This document shows positions 44,642 to 53,803 of a stretch of DNA of 64,000 nucleotides, one piece after another; positions within the stretch are counted from its first letter, which is position 1, and every line of letters starts with the position of its first letter. Origin of the DNA: JBDSZL01 sp039925145 (GTDB taxonomy: Bacteria; Acidobacteriota; Vicinamibacteria; Vicinamibacterales; SCN-69-37); assembly GCA_039925145.1 (NCBI GenBank), contig JBDSZL010000073.1, positions 124,001-188,000 of the forward strand, given 5' to 3'. The translations under genes and the position numbers were made by a program. A model generated the notes under the pieces. The model did not search any database. It was given only the letters and a program-made list of their open reading frames with translations, and was not told the DNA's origin.

Positions 44642-47600
44642 ATGGACACAATGACCGGCACTTACAGCTACTCCCTCGTAGCCCTGTCCCTGCTCATCGC
44701 CACCGGCGCGACCTTCGTCGCGCTGGACATGGCGGGGCGCACGACGGCAGCGCGCGGTCACGCCCAGCGTGTGTGGCTCGCGGGCGGCGCGGCTGCGATG
44801 GGCACCGGCATCTGGTCGATGCACTACATCGGCATGCTGGCGTTTCGCCTGCCAGTCCCAGTTGTCTACGACGTTCCGCTGGTCTTTGCCTCATTCGTCG
44901 CCGCCGTGTTCGCCTCGGCGATTGCCCTGTTCGTGGTCAGCCGGAACAGCCTGCGCCCGGGACGAGCCATCCTCGCGAGCATCGTGATGGGTGGCGGCAT
45001 CTCGACGATGCACTACGTCGGCATGGAGGCGATGCGCCTCCCAGCAATGTGTGTCTGGAACTGGAGCATCGTCGCGCTCTCGGTGGCGATTGCCATCGTG
45101 GTGTCCCTCGTCGCACTCGCGCTGACCTTCCGCTTTAGGAACGAGACGCGCGCACTCGCCCCGTGGAAGTTGGCAAGCGCCGTGGTGATGGGCCTCGCGG
45201 TCGTCGGGATGCACTACACCGGCATGGCAGCCGCGACCTTTACGCCGTCGCACATGCACGGCAACGTCACGCATGCCGTGAACATCTCTTCGCTCGGCGT
45301 CCTCGGCATCGCGCTGGTGACGTTCATGGTGCTCGCCCTGGCCACTGTCACCACGATGGTCGACCGTCGCTTCTCGGTCACGGCGATGCAGTTGCAGGAG
45401 AGCGAGGCCAGATACCGCTCGCTCTTCAACCGCAGCGTTGCAGCTGTGTGCCAGAGCACAGCCGATGGTCACCTTCTCGACTGCAATGACGCATTCGTGC
45501 GCCTGTTCAGATACGACTCGCGCGAGGCCTGCCTCTCTGCGCCGGTCACGATTCTCTGGAACCAACTATCGGACCGTGACGCGCTGATGGCGGAGCTCGA
45601 GGCCAAGGCGCGTGTCGTGAATTTCGAAGCGCGGATGCGGCGAGCCGATGGCCACCTGCAGTGGGTGCTCATCAACGCATCCATGGCTACGACGGGCACA
45701 GGCACACCGGTGTTCGAAGCGACACTGATCGACATCAACGATCGGAAGGCGGCCGAAACAGTCCAGCACGAGGCGCGCGAGGCTGCCGAGTCCGCCAACA
45801 GGGCCAAGAGTGAGTTCCTGGCCAACATGAGCCATGAGATCCGGACGCCCATGAACGGCATCATTGGCATGACGGAACTTGTCCTGGGCACCGACCTGAC
45901 AGCACAGCAGCGCGAGTATCTGCAGATGACCGAGTCGTCGGCCGACTCGCTGATGGTGCTCCTCAACGATATTCTCGACTTCTCCAAAATGGAGGCGCGA
46001 AAACTGAGCCTCGAGACGGTGGATTTCGATCTGCGGCGTATTCTCGATGACGTCGTGCCGCCGCTCGGGCCGAAGGCCCATGGCAAGGGGCTGGAGCTCG
46101 CGTACCACGTCGCTCACGACGTGCCGGCTTCTCTCCTGGGCGATCCGGCGCGGCTCCGCCAGATTCTCGTGAATCTACTCAGCAACGCCGTGAAGTTCAC
46201 CGAGTCTGGAGAGGTCGTCCTGCGGGTCACGCTGGAACAGGGCGATGCGGCGCAGATACTGCTCCGGTTCACGGTGACTGACACCGGCATCGGCATTCCG
46301 GTCGGCCAGCAGCAATCGATATTCGAAGCCTTCACGCAGGCTGATACATCGACCACACGCCGCTACGGCGGAACAGGGCTGGGCCTCGCAATCGTTTCGC
46401 AGCTTGCCGCCCTGATGAGGGGCCGCGTGAACGTGGAGAGCACACCCGGCGTTGGAAGCCGCTTCGACGTGATTCTGCCGTTTCAGCGATGCGCAGACGT
46501 GCCAGCGTCCTCGCCACTCGCTGACGACGCGGTCCTGGCTGGGCTGCGGGTGCTGGTCGTCGACGACAACTCGACCAACCGACGCATTCTCCACGACATT
46601 CTCACCAACTGGCGCATGGCCGTGACACTCGCCGACAGCGGCGAGGCCGCGCTCACCGCCGTGCGGAAGGCCGAGGACAACAACCAGCCATTCCAACTCG
46701 TCCTGCTGGACTTCCACATGCCAGAGCTATCGGGGCTGGATACGGCCACGCGTCTGCAGCAGGGCCATTCCGTGACCGCGTCGGCTGCCGTCGTGATGAT
46801 GCTGTCCTCGTCGCCGCAGGAATGGAGCGCACTCCGACAGGCGGAGGCGGGCATTGCCGCCGCCCTGACGAAACCTGTTCCGCAGGCCACCCTCCGGCGG
46901 GCGCTCCTCGAGGCGCTCGGCGCGAAAGCGCCCGTCGCCCTGGGTCCGTCTCAGCCCGTGACCGAACGTCAACTCCGCGTGCTCCTGGCCGAGGACAACC
47001 CCGTCAACCAGCGCCTGGTGAGGGCCATGCTGGAAAAAGGCGGTCACATCGTACACACCGTCGACAACGGCCAGGCCGCGGTTGACACCGTGATCGGCGG
47101 GACGTTCGACATCGTCCTTATGGACGTGCAGATGCCTGAGCTCGACGGCCTGACGGCGACGACCAGAATACGAGCGAGTGGCACCGCCGCGAGTGGCGTG
47201 CCGATCATTGCGCTGACGGCGCATGCGATGAAGGGCGATCGCGAGATGTGCCTGGCGGCAGGCGCCGATGCGTATCTGGCCAAGCCGGTGCGACGCTTAG
47301 ACCTCATTGCCATGGTGCAGACGCTCACGAAGCCCGCATCCGTCGCAGGCCCACCAGCGGCCCCTGATCAGCAACTCTCCGGCGCCGGTACTACCCTGGC
47401 GACGTCACACGACAATGGGCGCACGCTGGCCGGGCACGGGCCGCGCTTTTCAAATGAGGCGCCGTGGTTGCTGGCCGAGATGCGGCGGGCCATCACCACC
47501 CATGACGCACCGGCGCTGGAGCGTTCCGCACGCGCCCTTCGCGAATCCGCGCTCGAGATCGGCGCTTCTGGCATCGCCGACGCGGCCCGGGCGCTCGAGC

Positions 47601-47725
47601 TGTTAGGATCAGTAGGAACGACCCACGGCGCATCGGGCAGCGTTGCCTCTCTCGAACAACATCTCGAGGCCGCCCTGCCGAGCCTCTCGCTTTTCCCGAC
47701 TGAGTCAGTATGCGCATCCTCATAG
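44642..47725 (+). CDS. MHYT-PAS hybrid histidine kinase with two receiver domains and degenerate Hpt
   Basis: A 1027-residue membrane sensor. The N-terminal MHYT domain has seven helices and motifs MHYIGM, MHYVGM and MHYTGM, thought to bind metal and sense gases. A PAS domain follows (about 255-375). HisKA has the phospho-acceptor His398 in NMSHEIRTPMNG, and HATPase_c has DTGIGIP and GGTGLGLAI. Receiver 1 has Asp690 in LLDFHMPELSG; receiver 2 has Asp828 in LMDVQMPELDG. The C-terminal helical region resembles Hpt but reads ERSARALRESALEIGA, lacking the histidine. The response-regulator gene overlaps the last 16 bp. Confidence 0.92.
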   Translation: MDTMTGTYSYSLVALSLLIATGATFVALDMAGRTTAARGHAQRVWLAGGAAAMGTGIWSMHYIGMLAFRLPVPVVYDVPLVFASFVAAVFASAIALFVVSRNSLRPGRAILASIVMGGGISTMHYVGMEAMRLPAMCVWNWSIVALSVAIAIVVSLVALALTFRFRNETRALAPWKLASAVVMGLAVVGMHYTGMAAATFTPSHMHGNVTHAVNISSLGVLGIALVTFMVLALATVTTMVDRRFSVTAMQLQESEARYRSLFNRSVAAVCQSTADGHLLDCNDAFVRLFRYDSREACLSAPVTILWNQLSDRDALMAELEAKARVVNFEARMRRADGHLQWVLINASMATTGTGTPVFEATLIDINDRKAAETVQHEAREAAESANRAKSEFLANMSHEIRTPMNGIIGMTELVLGTDLTAQQREYLQMTESSADSLMVLLNDILDFSKMEARKLSLETVDFDLRRILDDVVPPLGPKAHGKGLELAYHVAHDVPASLLGDPARLRQILVNLLSNAVKFTESGEVVLRVTLEQGDAAQILLRFTVTDTGIGIPVGQQQSIFEAFTQADTSTTRRYGGTGLGLAIVSQLAALMRGRVNVESTPGVGSRFDVILPFQRCADVPASSPLADDAVLAGLRVLVVDDNSTNRRILHDILTNWRMAVTLADSGEAALTAVRKAEDNNQPFQLVLLDFHMPELSGLDTATRLQQGHSVTASAAVVMMLSSSPQEWSALRQAEAGIAAALTKPVPQATLRRALLEALGAKAPVALGPSQPVTERQLRVLLAEDNPVNQRLVRAMLEKGGHIVHTVDNGQAAVDTVIGGTFDIVLMDVQMPELDGLTATTRIRASGTAASGVPIIALTAHAMKGDREMCLAAGADAYLAKPVRRLDLIAMVQTLTKPASVAGPPAAPDQQLSGAGTTLATSHDNGRTLAGHGPRFSNEAPWLLAEMRRAITTHDAPALERSARALRESALEIGASGIADAARALELLGSVGTTHGASGSVASLEQHLEAALPSLSLFPTESVCASS

Positions 47726-48651
47726 CCGACGACGACCCCATCACGCGAAGGCTTCTGAAGGGCACGCTCGAGCCTCTTGGCCACGAAGTCGTGTCGGTCA
47801 CCAACGGCACGGATGCCCTCGAGGGCTTGCTGAGGGACGGCGCGCCTCAACTGGCGGTGCTCGACTGGATGATGCCGGGTGCCGATGGTCTGACCGTCTG
47901 CCGCACCATGCGCGCGCGTCCGGACAGCGCGCCCTACGTCTACATCATCCTGCTGACCGCCAAGGTCGGGAAAGCCGACATGGTGGAAGCGCTCGATGCC
48001 GGAGCCGACGACTTCCTCATGAAGCCGTTCGACGCGATGGAACTGCGCGTGCGTCTGCACTCCGGCGAGCGTGTGCTGAATTTCCAGAAGCGACTGATTG
48101 AAGCGAAAGAGGCGCTCCGCTACCAGGCCACGCACGACAACCTCACCGGGCTCTGGAACAGAGGTCTGGTGCTCGAGACCCTCGACCAGCAGCTGTCGCG
48201 CGCCCGCCGGTCGAACGATCCGCTGACGATCGCGATGGCAGACCTCGATCACTTCAAGTTGACGAACGACACCTACGGACACGCCGCCGGTGACGCGGTG
48301 CTCCTCGAGGCCGCCCAACGCATCAAGCACCAGGTGCGCGAGGGCGACCTGGTCGGCCGGTACGGCGGCGAGGAGTTCCTGCTGGTGCTGCCGTCGACAG
48401 ATGCCCACCAGGCGCTCCAGGTGGCGGATCGGGTTCGGGCAGCAATCAGCGGGACCCCAATGCGACTTCCGAACGTGGCTGTCAGCATCACGGCGAGCTT
48501 CGGCCTTGCCTCGACCGCCGACATTGGCTATGACGCCACGGCGCTACTTCAGGCGGCCGACACCGCACTCTACGAAGCCAAGGCGCTTGGGCGCGACCGC
48601 GTGCACACCTCCTGCCCGGTGCGACAGCACACCGTGCAGATGGCGCAGTGA
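47710..48651 (+). CDS. Response regulator with GGDEF (diguanylate cyclase) domain
   Basis: A 313-residue protein. The receiver domain (1-120) has ADDDP, the phospho-acceptor Asp in LDWMMPGADG, and the KPF loop lysine. The GGDEF domain (about 150-295) has YGGEEFLLVLP, so the active site is intact. An RxxD inhibitory site (REGD) stands exactly five residues before it, predicting product inhibition by c-di-GMP. Its overlap with the kinase gene makes it the obvious phosphorelay partner. Confidence 0.94.
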   Translation: MRILIADDDPITRRLLKGTLEPLGHEVVSVTNGTDALEGLLRDGAPQLAVLDWMMPGADGLTVCRTMRARPDSAPYVYIILLTAKVGKADMVEALDAGADDFLMKPFDAMELRVRLHSGERVLNFQKRLIEAKEALRYQATHDNLTGLWNRGLVLETLDQQLSRARRSNDPLTIAMADLDHFKLTNDTYGHAAGDAVLLEAAQRIKHQVREGDLVGRYGGEEFLLVLPSTDAHQALQVADRVRAAISGTPMRLPNVAVSITASFGLASTADIGYDATALLQAADTALYEAKALGRDRVHTSCPVRQHTVQMAQ

Positions 48652-48654
48652 CGA

Positions 48655-49272
48655 CTAGAACACGCCTGGCAGGTCCGGCCGAGCGGTTTCGGCCGGATCC
48701 GCAAACCGGCAAGGACGGGACAGCGCGAGGTGCAGCCGGCGCAAGTACTCCGGCCGCGGAATCTCGATGGCACCAAACTGCTCGAGGTGAGGCGTGACCC
48801 ACTGCGTATCGAGCAGCGAAAAGCCGTGCCGCACCAGCCGATCGACCAGGGCGACGAGCGCCACCTTCGACGCGTCGGTGACCCGATGAAACATCGATTC
48901 GCCAAAAAAGGCTCCGCCGAGCGACACGCCGTACAGGCCACCGACGAGCGTATTGCCCTGCCAGGTCTCGACCGAGTGCGCGAGTCCGAGCCGGTGAAGC
49001 GCGATGTAGCTCTCGGCGATTTCACGGTTAATCCAGGTTCCTTCTTCGCGATCGTCAGCACAGGCCTGGAGCACTGCGCGAAAGTCGCCGTTCACACGCA
49101 CGTCGAAGGTCGCGCGTCTGACGGTCCGCGCGAGACGGCTGCTGATATGGAACGTCTCGAGGGGCAGGACGCCCCGCGGATCTGGCGAAAACCAACCGAT
49201 ATCGCCGTCCTCGAGCGCCATGGGAAACAGGCCCTCGCTGTAGGCGCGCACGAGCACCGCCGGATCAATCAC
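48655..49272 (-). CDS. aat: Leucyl/phenylalanyl-tRNA-protein transferase
   Basis: A 205-residue N-end-rule enzyme that adds Leu/Phe to proteins with N-terminal Lys or Arg. Family motifs are AYSEGLFPM near the start, GWFSPDPRGVLPL, TWINREIAESYIALH, SVETWQGNTLVGGLYG, FFGESMFHR and LLDTQWVTPHLEQFG. The GTG start at 49272 is directly preceded by GGTGGA; the open frame further upstream is not conserved. It converges with the GGDEF gene, 3 bp away. Confidence 0.93.
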   Translation of the reverse strand: MIDPAVLVRAYSEGLFPMALEDGDIGWFSPDPRGVLPLETFHISSRLARTVRRATFDVRVNGDFRAVLQACADDREEGTWINREIAESYIALHRLGLAHSVETWQGNTLVGGLYGVSLGGAFFGESMFHRVTDASKVALVALVDRLVRHGFSLLDTQWVTPHLEQFGAIEIPRPEYLRRLHLALSRPCRFADPAETARPDLPGVF

Positions 49273-49391
49273 TCCACCGACTCTACACCGGCGAATCGGG
49301 TCTGGTAGGCTAGGAAGCCGCGGACGCCATACGCCCGTCAGTCTGCCGACCGGCTCTTCGGCAGCGGCCTTCCGGAAAGCCGACCTGCTGC

Positions 49392-51080
49392 GTGCCTCAC
49401 ACCCGCTCCTCACGGTGGCTCCCCAAGTCTGTTCTGGCGCTTCGGCACTATAACCTCGCCACGCTCGGCCACGACACGTTGGCCGGCGTGACGGTGGGAC
49501 TGGTGGCCCTGCCACTGGCGATGGCCTTTGCCATTGCCTCAGGGCTTCCTCCGCAGTCCGGCATCTACTGCGCGATCGTCACCGGCTTCATCATCTCCGC
49601 CCTTGGTGGCTCCAACGTCCAGATTGGTGGACCGACTGGCGCGTTTGTCGTCGTGGTGGCCGGGATCGTGGCCACTTACGGCACGCTGGGCCTGTTCATG
49701 TGCACGATGATGGCCGGCGTCATGCTCGTGGTGGCGGGCCTCACGGGTACGGGCACGGCCGTCCGGTTCATTCCACGCCCGGTGGTGGTGGGCTTTACCA
49801 ACGGCATCGCCGTTTTGATCGCGAGCACGCAAATCCGGGATTTTCTCGGGCTCTCGATTCCAGAGAAGACGAGCGAGTTCCTGCCCCGCATTCGCGCCAT
49901 CATCGACCACATCGGCACCATCACGCCCGAAGCGGCGGCCCTCGCGACGTCGGTCGTTGTCATCGCCCTGCTCGTCAACCGGCTGACCAAGCGCGTGCCC
50001 GGGACGGTGGCGGGCCTGGTCGTCGGAGGTCTCGCGGCCTGGATGCTTCAGCTCCCAATCGAGACGGTGGGATCGAGATTCGGGGGAATCCCGGCGGGGC
50101 TGCCTGCCCTGCAGATTCCGCAGTTCAAGGCCGCGTACATGTTGTCGCTGCTCTCGCCTGCCCTCACGATTGCGATCCTCGGGGCCATCGAGTCGCTGAT
50201 GTCGGCCGTGGTCGCCGACCGGATGTCGGGCGATCGCCACAACCCCAACGTCGAGTTGATTGCCCAGGGGATCGCAAACATCGCATCGCCGCTGTTCGGC
50301 GGCCTGCCGGCGACTGGCGCTATCGCTCGCACAGCCACGAACATCCGATCGGGCGGGCGCACCCCCATTGCCGGTATCGTGCACGCACTCACGCTGTTCA
50401 TCATCCTGATTGCGCTCGCGCCTGTGGCCTCGCATGTGCCTATGGCGGTCCTCGCAGGCCTGCTGATGGTGGTGGCCCGCAACATGGGGGAGTGGAGCGA
50501 AATTCCGGTGATCCTGCGGCAGACGAAGACCGACGTAGCGGTCTGGTTCATCAGTTTCATGCTGACGGTGTTCGCCGATCTGACCGTCGCGGTTGAGGTG
50601 GGGATGATTCTGGCCGCGCTGCTGTACATCCGTCGTGTATCCAACACGACCACGGTCTCGCGCGTGACGACGGACTACGTGAACGAGGGACGGCTACACA
50701 GTCTGCAGGACAAGCAGATCCCCGACTACTCCACCATCTTTCGCATCCACGGACCGCTGTTATTCGGATCGACCGATAAGCTGCACCGCATCACCGACCG
50801 GCTGTTCGAACTACCGGAGATCATCATCTTCCGCCTGCGGAACATGCCGGCCATCGATGCCACTGGCCTGCTCGCGCTCGAGGACGCTGCGCGCGACATC
50901 ACGGCGTCCGGGCGGCACGTGCTGTTCTGCGGGGCGCGCAGCCAGCCGGCCGCGGTGATGCGGCGCGCCAGCTTCGCCGAGCACGTCGGGCCACAGAACG
51001 TCCTGCCCAACATCGCCCGCGCGCTCGAACGCGCCGCTGAAATTCATGCGGGTCTCAGTACTCAGGCGGGGGCTCGATGA
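49392..51080 (+). CDS. SulP-family anion transporter with STAS domain
   Basis: A 562-residue inner-membrane protein with 10-14 helices. VALPLAMAFAIASGLPPQSG is the sulfate-transporter signature, and GSNVQIGGPTGAF the substrate-site loop. The cytoplasmic STAS domain (about 430-550) has MPAIDATGLLAL. Substrates may be sulfate, bicarbonate or other anions, not decidable here. The start is GTG 49392. Its last 26 bp overlap the tail of the convergent ferredoxin gene. Confidence 0.9.
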   Translation: MPHTRSSRWLPKSVLALRHYNLATLGHDTLAGVTVGLVALPLAMAFAIASGLPPQSGIYCAIVTGFIISALGGSNVQIGGPTGAFVVVVAGIVATYGTLGLFMCTMMAGVMLVVAGLTGTGTAVRFIPRPVVVGFTNGIAVLIASTQIRDFLGLSIPEKTSEFLPRIRAIIDHIGTITPEAAALATSVVVIALLVNRLTKRVPGTVAGLVVGGLAAWMLQLPIETVGSRFGGIPAGLPALQIPQFKAAYMLSLLSPALTIAILGAIESLMSAVVADRMSGDRHNPNVELIAQGIANIASPLFGGLPATGAIARTATNIRSGGRTPIAGIVHALTLFIILIALAPVASHVPMAVLAGLLMVVARNMGEWSEIPVILRQTKTDVAVWFISFMLTVFADLTVAVEVGMILAALLYIRRVSNTTTVSRVTTDYVNEGRLHSLQDKQIPDYSTIFRIHGPLLFGSTDKLHRITDRLFELPEIIIFRLRNMPAIDATGLLALEDAARDITASGRHVLFCGARSQPAAVMRRASFAEHVGPQNVLPNIARALERAAEIHAGLSTQAGAR

Positions 51081-51402
51081 AGGCCTGCGGCTTGCTCCCG
51101 GCGTCCGCTCGGCCGCTGCCCTCGAGCCGGCTGATGGCGCGTACGGTCATGTCGTGGTCGCACAGAATCTGACAGGAGAGGCGAACACCTGAAAGGCCCT
51201 TGGCCGCCAGCACGTTTCGCTCCGCCACCGTCATCCGTTCCGGTTCGCCCGTGACAAATTCGACGCGGCACGTCGTGCAGCGTGCGCGACCGCCGCAGGC
51301 GTGTAACTGATCGATCGCCGCGTCTTCCTCGAGGGCAAGCACGAGACGCTTCTGATCGGGCACTTGGAACGTACCCACATTTTCGACGGTAAGAGTTGGC
51401 AT
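51055..51402 (-). CDS. [2Fe-2S] ferredoxin (plant/adrenodoxin-type fold)
   Basis: A 115-residue ferredoxin. The cluster loop is ACGGRARCTTCRVEF (C-x5-C-x2-C), and the fourth Cys is in RLSCQILCDHDM. The C-terminal 25 residues form a short Pro/Glu tail. It is a small soluble electron carrier; no partner reductase is adjacent. The tail overlaps the transporter gene on the other strand. Confidence 0.88.
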   Translation of the reverse strand: MPTLTVENVGTFQVPDQKRLVLALEEDAAIDQLHACGGRARCTTCRVEFVTGEPERMTVAERNVLAAKGLSGVRLSCQILCDHDMTVRAISRLEGSGRADAGSKPQAFIEPPPEY

Positions 51403-51478
51403 AGCCCTCGATCATAGCCCTTCTCCCGCGATCGATGAGGCGCGCGTGACCGCGCCGAGCCAGAGGGGCCGCCTCCGA

Positions 51479-52339
51479 TTAGCGCAGCAGCAGCCCGTCG
51501 ACGACCGAGAAGACGATCGCGCCGACGGACAGCACCAGGCAAATCACCGCGCCCAGCATGTGGTTCACACGCTCTGGCTGGAGCGGATCCAGGAGGCGCC
51601 CGGCGAGCCACCCGCCTGCGAAACCGCCGGCGTGCGCATAGTTGTCAATCCCGGGCATGACGAGCCCGAACACGAACATGATGATCGCGTAGTTCCATGC
51701 CTGACTGAGCGCCGCGCTCGAGCCCGCGCGTCGCCCATAGTGGACGACGGCCCCAAGCAAGCCGAAAATCGGCGCCGACGCACCCACCGTGAGATGAGCC
51801 CCGTGCAGCAGCGGAATCGGGAGAAACCCGAGCGTCTCTCCGGCAACCGAACTGGCCGTGAACCCCACGACCCCCGCCACGGTGTAGATGATCACCATCC
51901 GGCCGGCCCCGTAGAGGTCGGCGACAGCTGGCGCGAGCTGCCGAATCCAAAGGATATTGAAGAAAATGTGGAGCAGGCCTCCGTGCAGCCACGAGGCACT
52001 CAGCACTGTCCACCAGCGGTGGAGTTCGAACACCGGCACCGATCCGCTGGCGCCGAAGAGCAGCAGACTGTAGCCAGACGGCGCCAGAAAGCCCAACAGA
52101 CCGCCGCCCCCGAGGGCGCTGCTGCCCGTATACAGCAGGGTCAGCATATAGACGATGATGCAGGTGCCGGTGACGAAGGGCACGAAGCCGAGGTCGTGTC
52201 CGAGGCGGCGCAACGCCGGCCCGTATCCCCACAGGCCCGGATTGCGGCGGCCGCAGTGATAGCACGTGCTGTCGGCCACGCCCACCAGGCTGCCGCACGA
52301 AGCACAGACGACTGACCCACTGGTCTGCCGCTTGAACAT
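51479..52339 (-). CDS. Rhomboid-family intramembrane serine protease with N-terminal zinc ribbon
   Basis: A 286-residue membrane protein with a short N-terminal zinc ribbon (CASC and CYHC). The rhomboid core follows, with LHGGLLHIFFNILWI (H-x4-H-x3-N), the catalytic Ser in GASAPIFGLLGA, and the catalytic His in NYAHAGGFAGGWLAG. Usual members read GASG; here the residue after Ser is Ala. ATG 52339 starts just before the zinc ribbon. It is divergent from the ECF sigma gene (73 bp). Confidence 0.87.
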   Translation of the reverse strand: MFKRQTSGSVVCASCGSLVGVADSTCYHCGRRNPGLWGYGPALRRLGHDLGFVPFVTGTCIIVYMLTLLYTGSSALGGGGLLGFLAPSGYSLLLFGASGSVPVFELHRWWTVLSASWLHGGLLHIFFNILWIRQLAPAVADLYGAGRMVIIYTVAGVVGFTASSVAGETLGFLPIPLLHGAHLTVGASAPIFGLLGAVVHYGRRAGSSAALSQAWNYAIIMFVFGLVMPGIDNYAHAGGFAGGWLAGRLLDPLQPERVNHMLGAVICLVLSVGAIVFSVVDGLLLR

Positions 52340-52412
52340 CGACGGAGAATAGCACGCAGCCTTCCGCGTTCCCTTGCCAACCACCCTCTCTTGTGCCCGT
52401 CTAATCCCCCAG

Positions 52413-52997
52413 ATGCATCCGGACGATCGAGCCGTCGTCGCGCAGGCGAAGTCCGGCGACCAAGCGGCGTTCCGTCTGCTCGTGGAGCGGCACAGCCGCA
52501 GCATCTACCGCATCGCGTTCCGGATCACTGGCCGTCACGAAGACGCCGAGGACATGGTGCAGGAAACGTTCGTCCGCGCGTACCGCCAGCTCGACCGGTT
52601 CGAGGCACGGTCGAACTTCGGGACGTGGCTGTATCGCATCGGATTCAACTGCGCCATCGACTACGCCCGATCGCGACGGAACCGAGAGACGCCGTCGGAT
52701 CCACTGACAATCGACCAGCGCGCGGCCGACAGCGGCCAGCCGTCAACGGACGACATGGTGTATGCCGGGCAGATTCACGCGCGCGTCGAGCAGGCGCTCG
52801 GCAGGCTGACCGAGCAGGAACGCACGGCGTTCGTCATGCGGCACTACCACGAGTGTCCGATCGACGAGATTTCCGAGGCGCTCGGCGTGAAGACCAACGC
52901 GGCGAAGCATGCGGTCTTCAGAGCCGTGAAGAAGATGCGGGTCGCGCTCAGGCCGCTGCTGGCGCGGGCGCCGCACTCGTCGACATCGACGTTGTGA
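52413..52997 (+). CDS. ECF-type RNA polymerase sigma factor
   Basis: A 194-residue sigma-70 factor. Region 2 runs from AFRLLVERHSRSIYRIAF to EDMVQETFVRAYRQL and SNFGTWLYRIGFNCAIDYAR. Region 4 has LGRLTEQERTAFVMRHYHE and ISEALGVKTNAAKHAVFRAV. It heads an operon with an anti-sigma factor 47 bp downstream and two HEAT-repeat exported proteins, so it presumably responds to an envelope signal. Confidence 0.93.
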   Translation: MHPDDRAVVAQAKSGDQAAFRLLVERHSRSIYRIAFRITGRHEDAEDMVQETFVRAYRQLDRFEARSNFGTWLYRIGFNCAIDYARSRRNRETPSDPLTIDQRAADSGQPSTDDMVYAGQIHARVEQALGRLTEQERTAFVMRHYHECPIDEISEALGVKTNAAKHAVFRAVKKMRVALRPLLARAPHSSTSTL

Positions 52998-53044
52998 GCC
53001 GTGCTGGACCGATGAAAGAAACGACACGCACCCAGGTGGAGACC

Positions 53045-53803
53045 ATGACCACGCACCCGACAGAGGACGAGTTGATTCAACACGGCTCCGACGATCTTCC
53101 GGCAGACGCCGCCGCCGAGATCGGCGTCCATCTCGGCAGCTGCGAGCCCTGCCGCGCCATCTGCGAAGAGGTCCGTGCCGTGTTGCGCCTTGCCGAAGCC
53201 ACGCCCGTGCCGGAGCCCGGTGACGGCTTCGAAGCGCGTATGTGGTTGCGGATTGCGCCGCAACTGCGGAGGCCCGACGAGGGGTGGCACTGGCAGCAGT
53301 TCGCAGCGATGGCTGGTTGGGCGGCGCTCGTCGCGGCCATCGCGGGTCTCACAGTCATGTCGCGCGGACCGCAGAAGATTCCGACGGCCGTGGCTGCCGA
53401 ACAGAGCGCCCCAACCGCGCCGGAGCGCGTACTCCTGACCGCCCTCGACGAGCACTTCACGCAAACCGAGTTACTGCTGGTCGAGCTGCTGAATGCGCCC
53501 GACACGACCGGGGACAGTCTGCAGTTTGAACGCGCGGCGGCCGGCGATCTGGTGGCATCGGGCCGGCTGTATCGCGAAACCGCCCAAGAGACGGGACAAC
53601 AGGGGTTCGCAGACATTCTGGACGACCTGGAACCGGTGCTCGTGGACGTGGCGCGCAGCCCGGCGGCGTCGGGAAGTCGCGATCTCGACGCGTGGCGTGC
53701 GCGGATTGAAGACGCAGGATTGCTTTTCAAAGTACGGGCGGCGACCAACGAGGTGAAGGAACGCCGCGATCCGCTGGCCACCGCCAGCAAGGGAGCATTA
53801 TGA
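53045..53803 (+). CDS. Anti-sigma factor with zinc-binding N-terminus
   Basis: A 252-residue protein. The N-terminal anti-sigma domain has H-x3-C-x2-C in VHLGSCEPCRAIC, the zinc-binding ZAS motif. A membrane helix (about 95-115, MAGWAALVAAIAGLTV) leads to a C-terminal sensor part outside the membrane. ATG 53045 has GGTGGAG four bases upstream; ATG 53012 and a GTG overlapping the sigma stop (52994) are alternatives. It should hold the sigma factor at the membrane. Confidence 0.83.
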   Translation: MTTHPTEDELIQHGSDDLPADAAAEIGVHLGSCEPCRAICEEVRAVLRLAEATPVPEPGDGFEARMWLRIAPQLRRPDEGWHWQQFAAMAGWAALVAAIAGLTVMSRGPQKIPTAVAAEQSAPTAPERVLLTALDEHFTQTELLLVELLNAPDTTGDSLQFERAAAGDLVASGRLYRETAQETGQQGFADILDDLEPVLVDVARSPAASGSRDLDAWRARIEDAGLLFKVRAATNEVKERRDPLATASKGAL

